From: Sapria himalayana | Taxonomy: Eukaryota; Streptophyta; Magnoliopsida; Malpighiales; Rafflesiaceae | Direction of reading: 5' to 3' | Assembly: GCA_029783825.1 (NCBI GenBank) | Contig: JAREIK010000712.1 | Span: 57,059-121,058 of the forward strand | Length of the DNA: 64,000 nt | Shown here: positions 24,721 through 37,718 of the stretch, piece after piece | Position numbering within the stretch: position 1 is the stretch's first letter | How the letters are laid out: each line of letters opens with the position of its first letter | Made by a program: the position numbers and the translations under genes | The notes under the pieces: generated by a model | What the model saw: only the letters and a program-made list of their open reading frames with translations | Databases searched by the model: none | What the model was told of the DNA's origin: nothing

Positions 24721-27700
24721 AGGTTTTAAGACATATTGCCTTATATACATTTTTGGACTACTTGGAATGAATGAAATGTGAGTAATTAAAAATAGTTGCA
24801 ACAATATTTTGGCAACAATATTTTTGGATGCGGGATTGTTTCCACAAGGAATTAGTGTAGTGCAGTATCAGTGCAAATGCACCATCAATATAACATGGGG
24901 TCTATTTTGTTTATTTTTTTTAATAAATCTTTTATCTTTTCTATTGAATCATATTTCTTGGATATTCATATATATATTCCTAAATTCATAAATATTTTCA
25001 TATTGAATTTTATATATTCATCTGTGATAGAAGAGTTGGATTTTGATAATTTAATTTCTTAAACAACTAGAATTTTTTTAGGCAAGAAAATGGACAAAAA
25101 TCATCTTTTAGGAAATTATTTTTTAAAAAATTATTTTAAAACTATCATCGAGATAACTAAATCTTTATTCTAGTTTCCTTTATTGCCATATACAACTTCA
25201 GTAAATTTAGCCATAATTTTTTTTGGTTTTTGTTTATTTCTTTTTACTTAGTTTTTCAAATATCCAAATGAATTTTTCTTTTTTGGCATGATATATTGGA
25301 AGTCTTATTGAAAGTTTATTCAGTAAGCAACACTTGGAATGTTTAATTTTTTTCAACTAAGATTGATTTTTTAGGCATGGAGATCAAATTTAGTAGGAAT
25401 GGAAGTGGACATGCATGAAATATGGCACTATTAAGCAATGTCGCATCACACGTAGTTACCTATAGAGATTTTCATCAACCAGCTATTATTGTTGGAGAAT
25501 GCTTTGCAATTGTAGTAGTTATACTCACTATTTTCTTTATATTTCAACATCTCAGATCTTATTCCTATCCAGAGGTTTGCTTTTAAGTTTATTATCTAAC
25601 AATGTAAATTCTCATCTATCATTATGATCTTTATTGGGCCTTTACCATGCCAGTTGGACCTAGCTAATCTAATCCATGTTCTAATCTATTCCAATCCATA
25701 TATAAATATTTTTATTTTTTTTATATTTTTTTGTAACTTACCTAAATAAAAAATAGATTTAATAGTAGACCTATCTATATATAATTAAATTGATTCTCCG
25801 ATATAATTATTAATTATTTTTGAGTTTTCTTTTTATTTCTCTCTCAAATCTTTACCTTATGACTCATCAATTATATTTATTTATAATTTGAACATTTTTA
25901 AATAACATTGTTATAATTTTATGAGTGTTTATTTATTATATTATTCTTAAAACTATTTGGGTGAAATAATATTGAGCTAAATGATTACTTGGAATTTTTT
26001 TGCGTTACATATATATTGGAGGTAATGCATTTGTACAATGATAAATATCTATAGATAATGGTAGTATGTCTCAGGTTGGAGACTTTTTAGACGTAGTCTC
26101 TATAAATTTTTGGGAGGTAAGACTATCAATATATTAAACTCTTTCAGATCTCTCATTAAAATTGGAATCTTGTATACTGGGTATGACTTCCACGACCTCC
26201 ATTTATTATATATATTTTTTAATAATAGGAACACCCGATTTATGGCCTGCTAATATTTTTTTTCTTTATTTATAATTAGGATTGTTGTTTGAGTTATGAT
26301 TTAGTGTTTTATTTTCTTTTTTCTATCATAATATTTTTTTTTAATTTTTAAGCTAGGGTTTGAGAATCATAAAAGTATGTCTGCATTTACATGGTGTTAC
26401 TATACAATGTGTGCACTTAGTTTATGCAGTAGATCTACATGGTAAATAGCTGATGTGACTGTAGAGTGATGTCGATGTAGTGTTAGTGTTGATGTGGAAT
26501 AATGATAGTGTGTGTGTTTGTGTGGAGGACAATATATTAATGGATTATCGGCGTGGTAGTGGCTTCGACATAGTATTTGTGCAATGATATTGACAATGTG
26601 ATAGTATTAGTGGTGTTGAGGCAAAGTGTATGCAGTGTCTGATTGTCTAGCAGTGGTAGAGGTGTCAACATGGTATTAATGTGTATGGTGCAATGTTGTG
26701 TTGTATTGTGTGCACAATAAGTGTGAATGTGTAATAGTTTGGGCCTTATGGTGTAAGTGTACAGTGCAATGTGGTGTGAAGTGTAGTGCAGTGCACAGAG
26801 GTATGAAGAGTGATGTAATGTCTAGTTCACATAAATCTTATATGGAAATTAGTTTCTTTACCTTGGTTGTATATTTTTTAATTATTGGGATCTTATTAAC
26901 TACTTAAAAAGTCAGAATTGCTTAGTTGTATGTTTTTTACATAGTTGTAGCTTACTCATAATTGTACAGCTATATGTTTTCTTTACATAACTGTAACTTT
27001 AAAGTTGGCCTTACACCTAACTTTTATTTATTTTCTTTATGCTTTGATATGAGTACACAATGTGTGAGATGACATAATGGTTTTGTCTTCTATATATGTG
27101 TTTTTTATGTATGTTTTTAAATTAATTTTTTCCTGTTGCTAATCTTCAATGATATTTTTTTAAGCATTATTTATTTTAATAATTTATATTATTTTCTATA
27201 TTAAAGGTATTTCATGGTCTATATATGAGCGATCCTTGAATTACACAATCTTCTCATATAATAATTTTAAATTTGATATTATAAAAAAAATAATAAATAT
27301 ATAAATACTAATAAAAATTTATATTAAATATTATTAAAATAACTATTTTTTGATTATAATTTAATTAAAATATTACACTTGATTTTATCTGAACAATTTA
27401 TTTATGATATTTAAATATTTGTATTACAAAACATTATATAATTTATTATATAATTATAATATTTATAAAATATTATAATTAATATAGAAAAATATATAAA
27501 AATTTCAACTAATAAAAAACTAAAATAAACAATTGTTTGATTGCAAAAAATATATAAAATTATATGAATAAATGAATAAATAAGTAAACATTAATAAAAA
27601 TAAAAGTTTAAAATAATATTTTTATTATTATAGAAATTTTTTAAAAATATAATGACTAAAAGATTTTAAATTTTTGAATTATTAAAAAATTTTTTTAATT

Positions 27701-27931
27701 TTTCATAAAATGTAAAAGAAAAAAAGTTGATATTTTAAGATTAATATATTGTTGTTTTAATTACATCAAAAAAATTTGATTATTTAAAAAATTAATATTT
27801 CAGTGTGGTTATTAAATGAACACTTCAAACATTAAAATTTATAATGATTAAAAGATTTTAATTATATGCTTTTATAATTATTTCATATTATCTTAATAAA
27901 AGATAAATTGAATTCTTATAAATTTATGACC

Positions 27932-27969
<38 letters not shown>

Positions 27970-29595
27970 TACTTTATTATAATATAATATTATTTTATTT
28001 ATTCATTAAATAATATCATTTATGGTTAAATAAAGATCTATTTCTATTATTATGTTTAAATTATTTATTTTTTATAATTTAATTTTAGTGTTATTTTTTT
28101 ATATTTTATTTTATAATAGTTTAGTATATATATAAGGTTTTATTAAAATGCTTTTTATCAAAAAACTGAGCCCACACTTCAAACTGTGCATTTAATGGTA
28201 GCAATAACAATGTTTTAGGGTTCTCACAGGAGATCTACAATGTCATAGCTTACGGTGGTGTTCATATAGACATGAGAATAATGCTTGTAGATTGGGCTCC
28301 CATCTACAGGCTCTTTGTGTGGGTAAAACCTCCTATATTGGCAATTTCACATCATGGACACTCCGGTAAGCTCAGATAGGTAAAAGATGCTGTGTGGACT
28401 AGATTTATCAGTGGGGGCCATAACAACTATTATTGCTCTAGGCAACATAATCTGATATGAGTAATGAGTGGGCAGATCAACTGATGCCATGAAGCAACTC
28501 AATGATGGATGCGTATGAATTCATCAGTGGTGACATGGAGAGTGGTGTTCGACATGTTGTTGTTTCATAGGTGAGTAACTTCTTGCTTGTTGCATGACCC
28601 TATTTCTTTTTATTTTTGAGTTTCCTAGAAAATGTTGAAAAAATTAGTATTTCTATTTTATCTAATTTAGAAATAACAACTTACTTTTTTTGAAGAAAAG
28701 TCAATCATAAAAATCATACATAATAAAATATATTTGAGTAGATGTCACATTTGAATTACAATGCAATAATGTCATGCTGAACTTTATCTAGAAATTAGGA
28801 ATTGTGAATAGACTAGACATAACTTGGCCAATCCTATTCTTTTTCATCACATATGTGTATAATTCAAATTGAATGTACATACTCATTGTTGTGTTGTCAT
28901 ATGCATTGGGAGGAGTCACTACTTAATGCATATCTTAATAGTCTTATCTCTAAAAATTAGAGAGATTATGTCTGATGAGTCTCAAACTTGATATTTATTG
29001 TCCTTGGACAAAAATATTTGTTATTGTGTCAATATATGATCTTCACTATATTCATGTGATATATATTTTCATAATGATTAGTTATTTTTGTATTCTTTCT
29101 GCACAAAAATATTTTATTTTAAAATTTTTATGAGATTTAGTGAGGTGAAGTTTATGTTTTGTTGCATATTTAATAATTTTGCCTTTGCGTGCTTATGTAT
29201 ACAACCGATGATGAAAATTATTATTCTAGGCCAAGAATAAAATATCATGTAGTAATTTTTATTTTGAATTATTATAGTTTTGTTAAACTTGAATTTTTTA
29301 TGTCTGTTTTAATGATGTTATTATTGAGATTTATTGCCTAGTGAGATGAGACCTAATACTTAATGATAAATTGATGGTCAAAAATTAACCAATATGAAAC
29401 ATATTGAATATAAATAATTTTATCTCCTAATTTTCTAGTTGTCTTGATTATACGAGTCCACTAAAAAAATTAAGTTTTATTCTTATCTTTAATTTTATTC
29501 TTTATTTTTAAAATTCCAATGTTTTTCTTAAAGAGCCTATATTGCAAGATTTTCCTAAAATGTGATATATAAAATAAGGTGCATTTTATTTTGCA
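24721..29595. other. Unassigned AT-rich interval
   Basis: No gene is recognised. The interval holds a TG-rich stretch (26,400-26,830, tgtg/gtagtg), very AT-rich sequence (27,240-28,130) with an AT microsatellite at 27,937-27,966, and a patch of ordinary complexity at 28,150-28,580. That patch may be a diverged element or gene fragment, but I could not match it to any family. Small reading frames at 24,809-25,062 and 26,698-26,907 have no recognisable content. Confidence 0.5.
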
Positions 29596-29635
29596 TATAA
29601 TTTTATATAAAAACATGAATAATGTTGGATTTTAT

Positions 29636-29963
29636 TTTGGCAGCGGTGGCAACGGCATCAGTAGCACCGGTATCACCGGCTGCACTAGTAGCAGTGGTAG
29701 GGGTGGCAGAGGCAGCAGCAGGAGCAGCAACGGCGGCATCAATGGTTGCGGCGACATCAGTGGCAGCATCGGTAGTGGCAGAAGCAGCGGCTGTAGGAGC
29801 GACAGCACCGGTAGTGGTGGCAGCGGCGGCAGTAGCGGCGGCAGTAGTGGGGCAGCAGGGTGGTAGCGACGGCAGTGGCGGCAAAAACGACCCCAGCTGT
29901 AGCAGTGGCAGCAGCAGCGGCAACAGTAGGGATAGCGGCAGTAGGAGTAGCAACAACGACAAC
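29636..29963. repeat. GC-rich triplet-repeat island 1
   Basis: About 330 bp of imperfect (GGN/GCN) triplets, mainly GGCAGC, GGCGGC and GTAGCA, sit in strongly AT-rich surroundings. The triplet periodicity keeps frames open on both strands at once (Gly/Ser, Ala/Val, Pro/Leu or Ala/Thr-rich readings), so these are not taken as proteins. Confidence 0.9.
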
Positions 29964-30202
29964 AAATTCGGTATATACATACGTATATAGTCGGTATATA
30001 CATACATATAATACTATAGTATTTTATGTACATATATACTGAGTATATATGTACTCAGTATATATGTACACATAATACTATAGTTTATATGTACATATAC
30101 TGTAGTAATATATGTACGAGTGAAATGATAGTATATATATACATATTTACTGCAGTAATATATATATATTAAAACATAGTTTTTTTATATTTATTTTAAT
30201 TT

Positions 30203-30432
30203 GATTGAGTGGTATACATTTCTTACAGATATGGTACCACATTATTTTCCATTCGAAGCTCGTATAAGTGAAGGGATTTTTTGACAGACATGATGCACCG
30301 TGATCGGACAGCTTTTTCACAGCAGAAAGTTAGTGATCAGTGGAGTAGAGGGAGAAAAAGCAATGTCAATGCATGGATAGATTATACTTTATGTACTGTC
30401 GGTAGATGCATTGTTAATTAAGATGTAATATA
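30203..30432 (+). repeat. Conserved ~220-bp arm module, copy 2
   Basis: The sequence runs from gattgagtgg through TTTCTTACAG|ATATGGTACCAC to TTATACTTTATGTACTGTCG and gatgtaatataa. It is the direct counterpart of 612-836 in the left arm. Confidence 0.75.
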
Positions 30433-30721
30433 ATTTTGTTATATTTTTGTTGCAGTTTTTTAAAATATTGTATTAGAATAAGGTATTAAATGAATTTTTT
30501 TTGTTTACTTTAAAATTTTCATTTATAGTTTCTATTTTTATTCAATTTAATATAAATATATTAAATTATTTAATTAAATTTGTGTTGAAGCTGTATTACA
30601 ATCAACTTTTATTTATGTTTGTTTATGTCTATAATAAATGTTATTATATATATGTGAATATGTTTTTGTGTCTCAGAATTTTTTGGGTAGAGTTTTAGAC
30701 TATTATAGGTATGTAAAAACT

Positions 30722-31296
30722 TATTATCAGCAACAGTAGCAGCGACATTGGTGGCAGTGATGGTAGCTATGGCGACGGAAGCGACAGCTGTGGTAGTGAG
30801 GGTAGCAGTGGTGGCGGCGGCAGTGGTGGCTGCTGTAGTGGTGGAGCGGCAGTGGTAGAGGCAGCAGCACCGGCAGAACCGGAAGCAGTGGCGACAACGA
30901 AGATTGTATTGGCTGCAACTGAAATAGTGGCAGCACCGGAAGCAGCGGCAACACCGGAAGCAGCGACAGCACCGGAAGCAGTGGTAGAGGTGGCAGTGGC
31001 AGCAGCGATGGCGGCAGTAGCAGTAGCGATTCTGGCAGTAGCAACAGCAGTAGTGGCAGCAGCGGTAGGGGTGGCAGTGGCAGCACCAGCATGCAGCAGT
31101 AGTACCGGAAGCGTCGGTAGCCACTGCAGTGACCAGTGGTGGCAGTAGTGGTGGCGGCGGTAGCAGAGGCAGCCACGACAGAAGCGGCAGTAGAGGCAGT
31201 GGCGGCAGCTGTGGCAGCGGCGACAGCAGTAGTGGTATTAGCAGTGACATCGGCAATGGCAGAAGCGGTAGGAGAGGCAGTGGATGTAGTAGCAAC
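30722..31296. repeat. GC-rich triplet-repeat island 2
   Basis: About 575 bp of GGN/GCN triplets, including an 18-bp sub-repeat based on GCAACACCGGAAGCAGC (about 30,930-30,990). Reading frames of up to 245 codons run through it on both strands in several frames; these follow from the repeat. Confidence 0.9.
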
Positions 31297-31535
31297 AACA
31301 CTAAATAAGGTATATACGTACGAATAAAGTCAGTATATACGTACATTTAATACTATAGTATTTTATGTACGTATACAATGAGTATATTTGTATTTAGTTT
31401 ATATGAACACATTATAATGTTGTTTATATGTACATATACTGTAGTAATATATGTACAAGTAAAATGCTAGTATATATTTATATATATATACTACAAGATT
31501 ATATATGTATCAAAACATAATTTTTTTTGTTAATT

Positions 31536-31767
31536 TGACTGAGTTGTTTAATTTTCTTACAGATATATTACCACATTATTCCTCTTACAAAGCTTCTATA
31601 AGTGATGAGAATTTTCACTAGATATTACGTGATGTTACTCGGACAGCTTTGTCATAGTAGAAAAATGATGATCAGGGGAGCATAGGGAGAGAAAACAACG
31701 TCAATGAATGGATATATTATACTTTATGCACTGTGGGTAGATATATTGATGAATAAGATCAAATAAA
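31536..31767 (+). repeat. Conserved ~220-bp arm module, copy 3
   Basis: This second copy within the same right arm has TTTTCTTACAGATATATTACC, AAGCTTCTATAAGTGATGAG and TTATACTTTATGCACTGTGG. It is closer to copy 5 (48,866) than to copy 2, as expected if the two-unit arm existed before it was duplicated. Confidence 0.75.
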
Positions 31768-32406
31768 GGTTTGTTATTTTTTTGTTTCAATTATGCAGAA
31801 TATTGAATTTACATAAAGATTTTAAATGATTTTATTTTTTGTTTATTATAAATTATTTATAGTTTCAATTTTTATTAAATTTGATATAAAAATATTAAAT
31901 TATTTAATTAAAAAATTTAAAAATTTTTAAATTCTGAAATTATTTTTGAAATTAAAATGGCTAGGAAATATTCCCTTGATAAATAGCAAGGGAAAAATTC
32001 CTTGCTAAATTAGCTAGGGAATCTTCCCTAGCTAATTTAGCTAGGGACACATTAAAATTGGCGACGGATTATCCATCGCTAAATTTATTTAGATAGGGAC
32101 TACATCTATCACTATAATTTATAAACAAACTTTAGCTAGGGAATAATCCGTCATTATTTTTGTTTAGTGATAGGATATCTAGTTTATCTTGCTAATTTAG
32201 CGATAGAATTTTTTTTTTTAGCTAGTGATTTTTCCATCGCTAACTTTTAGTTAGGGACACTTCCATCGCTAAAATTTAGCAAGAAGCACTTTAGATAGGG
32301 AACCGATCCAGTCGGTAATTCATCGCTATATCCCATTTAGGGATGTAAAATACCCATGTTGCTAGGGAATTATCCCTAGTTATATGGGATTTATCTTGTA
32401 GTGTTT

Positions 32407-34511
32407 GAAGTTAGCGGTACTAATCATACTTTTTTAATTACTTATTTTTAATATTATTTATACTTTTAATTCTTTAGTTTTTGAGTGCACTCTATTTATA
32501 ACATGATACGTTACATATATTTATTTATTAATTTCTTTTTATCTCATTATAATGTTTTTAATTTTATTATAGTTAATAAAATTACTATGATGCATATTTA
32601 GTATAATAGTATCAATGTTCATTTTATTATTTAGGTACAATTATTTTATCTTTTCTATTTTCCACTTAACTTAAAGTCTTTGAATCGTATTCTTTAACAA
32701 TTCAATTTTACTATTGGTATAAGTATAAAATTTGTCGAGCATGCCACTAGGTTTTTTGAGAATTCACCACATAATGTGCCAACAAATACTGTAAATTTCT
32801 CGAGTGAAGTATTTTAAAACATTCTCTAAGTCTGTCACATTCTTCATCTTCTCGGGAGGTTAAAGTTTCTTAATATTTTTTTTCAAATTTAATTATTAAC
32901 TTTTGCATTGTTGATCTGTGAGTTAACAATTTTTTTTTGGTAAATTTCTATTTTTCTTAAATCTTTTTTTCTAGTAATTGATGCCATACTAGCTTATGCT
33001 AATATTATATGATCAATGTGGTATAACATTACTGTTAATCTTATTATTTTGAGTTATCATGCTAAATAACTTAATTTTAATTTTAGAGTTAACCATGTTT
33101 TTTTTAGATAGTTTTGTAGGATTTATATAACTTTCTGGATGCCTTTTCTAAGAATTGATCATGTTGTCTATCCCTTTTTTTTTCATATCAGAGGATAAAT
33201 TAGATGCTTAGTTTTCATTAATCATTTTTTTTTCACTACCAGTTTAATTTCTTTATTTTGATAACTTTAAAACTTACGAAATTAAGCATAAAATATATAA
33301 TTTATATTAATAATGACGGTACACTTTTAAAATATGCTAGTGTTTTTATAGTATGTCAAGAAAATATTATTAGAAATATATTTTATCTAGATTTTCTAGA
33401 ATATTATATAATATTATAATGTATGATGACTTTTATTATTTTGTTAATTATTTTTATAAATAAGTATTATCGCATTACATAATTCATATCTCATAAAGAA
33501 AAAAATAATTTTTATATATTTATACTTTATTTTTAAAAAATGATTGATATTTACTAAAAATATGAAATAAATATTTATAAAATTAATTATTATATAATAT
33601 ACATTGTGAGAATTTGTATTTTTCTTGAAAAAACATAAAGGGATTTATCTTGTATTTTATGTAGTCATATTATTTTCATATTGAAAATTTAGAGATTATA
33701 AAACATATTCAATTAAGACAACTTTAAAACTTTTTTTATAAGACATTTTAGGATGAATCAATTATGATTACAAATTACTTAATCATATTGATATCTTCTT
33801 TTATTTTTTTTCAAATTGTATTTCTTATAAATTATTTAATCACATCAATTATCATTCGTGTTGTAGGGGATATGAATTTTGTTCAAATGTTTCTTTAAAC
33901 GTAAGAAAATAAATTGTGTCATCTCATGTCTTTCTAGGCCATTATAGTATTCAAAAAAATATAACTGCAATTCATCATTACCACAAATTAGTATTTGAGT
34001 GATATAATTTCTTTAAATATTCTTTTCGTCGTTGCAATCTATTTGAGGCTAAAGAGATTGTTTTCAAGTTAACTCACATTTGGGTTTTCTTAGGAATTTT
34101 GTGGCCAATTTTTTTAATGATTTTCTTTATCATAAATATCATTTAGCCAAAACATATAATAATATGAGTTAGTTGAGTTTGACATATATTATTATATATG
34201 AAAATTCATATAAATTGTGATGATTTCATATTTATTTAATATGAAATCAATCATTTGATAGTAAAAACTTTCTAACTACTAATATACTATATAAAAATAT
34301 TGATGATATTAGAGAAGAGAATTTATGTTAAAATATTTTAATCATATATATTTAAATCCACTTTTATGTTGTGTAATGATTGTGTTTTTTTTATAAAAAG
34401 AAATATTATTATAATTTTATTTTTTATTTTGTTACTTAATTATGATTTTTTGAATAAGTAAGAAACTAATAATATTTTTTTATTTTGATGAATTAATTTT
34501 ATATTATATTA

Positions 34512-34573
<62 letters not shown>

Positions 34574-35448
34574 ATCTTATTTTGAATTAAAAGTTTTTAT
34601 ACCTCAATGTCTCAAAAATTATGTCTTGACTTAGTAATTATTCAACTTGTTATTTTATGCTTTTACCTCTATAGGTATTTAAACTTATAGTATAAATTAT
34701 ATCTCATTCTTGTTTTATTTAATTAATAATTAATTTTTAATAATACATTTAGTCATAATGATTTAAATAATGAAATGTATTTGGAAAAGTCTTTAAGATT
34801 CAAATTTTTATGATTTTTTTGAGTTAACATATATTATTTCTATAAATATGACTCGGAGGAAAGTTGTGTTAAATTACTATAGTTGATACTATTATTATAT
34901 ATATTAATGAATTGAATATTTTTATATTCAAATATTTTTTTATAAATGTTTCGAATAGCTCAATGATTTAGATATTTTTTTAGTTTTTAAGTAATATATT
35001 TAAATGAAAACTTATTTTATTTCAGCTATGCTTATGTGATTATTTATCAATGAGTTTTCCATTGTTATCTCTACTAGATATAAAGAAAAATATGAGAATA
35101 TAGTTTCTCTTATTCTTTAGGATAGATATTAAAAATGTTTTCAATATTGTAAATCTTTTATTAGGTTTTCTCAAGAAGATGTATGCTGTGGTCCTATTTA
35201 TATTCACAAATATATGAAAATATGTATGGAATTGCTTTTATTCTCTTTGAGTGATTCAAGATATTTTTGATTATTTGATTATTATTATTATTATTATTTT
35301 TGTTTCAATAATAATAAACCATAATATCAATTAATATTTGTGTATATTTTTCTAAAAAAAATTGTATATATTAGAAAATATGTGGTTATATACATACTAC
35401 AAATATTTATAAATAGTTATCATATATTATGATAACAACACACTCTCA
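32407..35448. other. Unassigned AT-rich interval
   Basis: About 3 kb of AT-rich sequence has no recognised gene. A stretch at 33,880-34,130 has higher complexity and may be a retroelement fossil, but I could not match it. A composite microsatellite lies at 34,516-34,570, where an AT run passes into a CT run. Confidence 0.5.
34516..34570. repeat. (AT)n(CT)n composite microsatellite
   Basis: An AT run to 34,542 is followed directly by a CT run to 34,570. Confidence 0.95.
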
Positions 35449-35930
35449 AATGCAAAATTGAATTACATCACTATAGTGAAAGAACTTGTATCAACAATCT
35501 TTTCTTTTGGCAAGTTAATATCATATTTAGTGGGAACCAAAGTCATAGTATATACTAAATATTCTATAATCAAATATATCATAAAAAAGAAAGATGTTGG
35601 GTCTAGATTGATTTGATGAATTTTACTATTATAATAGTTTGAACTAGAGTTATTAGGTAAGAAAAGTACATATAAGCAAAATTGAAAATAGTTTATCAGA
35701 CTAGAAAAAAAAGATAGATGAGTTGTTGAAGAAGATATTAGATAGATTTTTTTATTTGAATAAATTATAATATTGAATGAAAATGTAACTCCATGGAATG
35801 TAGTATTGAATGAACCTTATCATTGTAAGTAGTACTCTGATCAAATTTTGAGGCAAAGTGTTATAGTTGGGAGAGTAGTAGTATCTTGTAATAATGTCAC
35901 TTTCTGCTCATGCTCTTACAAAATTGTAGA
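35449..35930 (+). pseudogene. Ty3/gypsy pol fossil (RNase H and downstream zinc region)
   Basis: On the plus strand, NAKLNYITIVKELVSTIFSF (35,449 on) is followed by SYLVGTKVIVYT, KYSIIKYIIKKKDVGSRLI and WILLL. This matches the gypsy RNase H block A.LNY.TTEKELLAVVFA..KFRSYLVG.KVIVYTDHAA.KYL..KKDAKPRLIRWILLLQEFDLEI. Further on, YSDQILR corresponds to the (C/Y).DQ(V/I)(I/L)RRCVPE block at the start of the integrase zinc-binding region. Stops are present. Flanking LTRs and the rest of pol were not found. Confidence 0.85.
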
Positions 35931-36240
35931 ACATGTTAATATTTATGTGCTCAAGTATTTTTCTTCTCAAAATCAATGTTGATATTTACATATATATGCA
36001 TAAATATATATGTGCATATACATTTCCCTACACACAAACTCACATTTATCCATCCATATACATTACAATTCATTATATATCAGCATGCACATATTTGTAC
36101 TTTTGTATATATTCACACATGTATATACATTTTCAAAGTAGTGTGTATATTCTTGTATGCATGCATATACTACTATACACCCAAACAAACACACACATAT
36201 ACCTATATACATAATGTATTTTTAAAGTTACACATGAAAC

Positions 36241-36242
<2 letters not shown>

Positions 36243-36313
<71 letters not shown>

Positions 36314-36328
36314 TGCACGTGTGTGTGT
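36243..36328. repeat. (AT)n(GT)n composite microsatellite
   Basis: An AT run passes into a GT run with a gcgcgtgcacgt interruption near 36,309-36,320. A second GT run lies at 36,461-36,498. The reading frames across 35,933-36,350 are simple-repeat artefacts rich in Tyr/Ile/Thr/His/Cys. Confidence 0.95.
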
Positions 36329-36458
36329 AAATGTATTAAAAATTTTTTGATTTTGAAAATTTAATTAAAATAAAATATTATATATTGCACATAATTTATA
36401 AAATTTTATAAATTCTTTATATTTAAATCAAATATTTGTGTGTCTGATTGTATGCATG

Positions 36459-36499
<41 letters not shown>

Positions 36500-36501
<2 letters not shown>

Positions 36502-37685
36502 CATATGAATGCGTAAAATGAAATTATGAATTAAATATATGAGCTTCTATATTATTCAAACAGTTGTTCTTTTAATATATATATTAAAATAACTATCATT
36601 ATACTTATATAAATAAATGAGTTTGACATATTTGTAAATTATTTTGTTTTTACAATTATGTTAAAAATGAAAATATAGTTCATAAATAGATAATATTGTT
36701 TTTGTTTTTCTATATAATTTTTTTATTAAAATATTAATGACTATGATAAATTTCTACCTATTATTTATTGTTATTAATAAATTTTTAGAAACTTTAATAT
36801 TCAAACAAATATAATGTTGTGCATATAAATACATGCCTTTAATGTTTTGTAAAAAATCAATTATTTTTTTAATTATGTTCAAACAAAATAGATTACCATA
36901 TATATATACGAGTAAATTTTTCTACAAGTAGTTATTTATTTTTATTTTATTAAAAATATTAATGACCATATAAATATAAGAATTTGTTTTTTTTAATTAT
37001 TATTTTCAAATTTTTTTTCAAGTTGAATACATGACAATTTTTTTTTGTAATTAATAGATACATTTCAAACATTATTTATTTATAATAAATATAACATATT
37101 GCATATTATGAAGTACAAATTTTATTTTGTAAATGAATTTTATTTTTAAAGCTTTATCTTTGTAAATTGAAACTACATCACATATATATTTTAAAAATTT
37201 TTTATAATATTTATTACACAAATATATTATTATTTGTTTAGAAATTTACAACATGAATTTAAATAAATGAACATTTTATTAGAAATCAATTTTAGTAAAA
37301 TGATATTAAGTGAAACAAAAATACAACCCCTAACCATATTAAATCATAATGATTTATATAAACATATAAAAATACAATAAAATACATTTAAGGTTGAAAA
37401 AATTAAATTTAAGTTCCTAAAATATATGGAAAATGATAAAGATTAATACAATATCCAAAAAAAACATGTATGAATGAGATGAATGATATGAATGGATATT
37501 AAGTTTCTGAAGCATGTAGTTATACATGCTGTAGATGTAGTTATATATAGTTTTTCATGTAATTATATATATTTAGACATATGACTATGTATAGGTATTG
37601 ATGTAGATAAATACAATTATATATAGTAATATGTTGATATACATATTATTAACTACATTTATATATAGTTATATATATATATATA

Positions 37686-37718
<33 letters not shown>

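Larger units (their letters stand above)
29597..32403. mobile_element. CACTA family A, right terminal arm (copy 1)
   Basis: The arm ends in GGGATTTATCTTGTAGTG at 32,403, the complement of the terminus at 69, and is followed by TTT (32,404-32,406). It consists of two tandem units. Each has a GC-rich triplet-repeat island (29,636-29,963; 30,722-31,296), then TATACTGAGTATA-type repeats, then the ~220-bp module (30,203-30,432; 31,536-31,767). The last 450 bp are subterminal motifs (tagctagggaa, gcgacggat) matching 69-640 in inverse orientation. TTT at both outer edges is consistent with a 3-bp CACTA target duplication, but it is weak evidence in AT-rich DNA. Confidence 0.8.

Noticed and set aside
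29603..31346. Overlapping Ala/Val/Gly/Ser/Pro/Leu/Cys-rich frames of up to 245 codons on both strands.
   Set aside because: GGN/GCN triplet repeats lack stops in most frames of both strands. Several frames are open at once and none has a recognisable domain.
35933..36350. Tyr/Ile/His-rich frames over the AT/GT microsatellite.
   Set aside because: Low-complexity translation of simple repeats just after the gypsy fossil.
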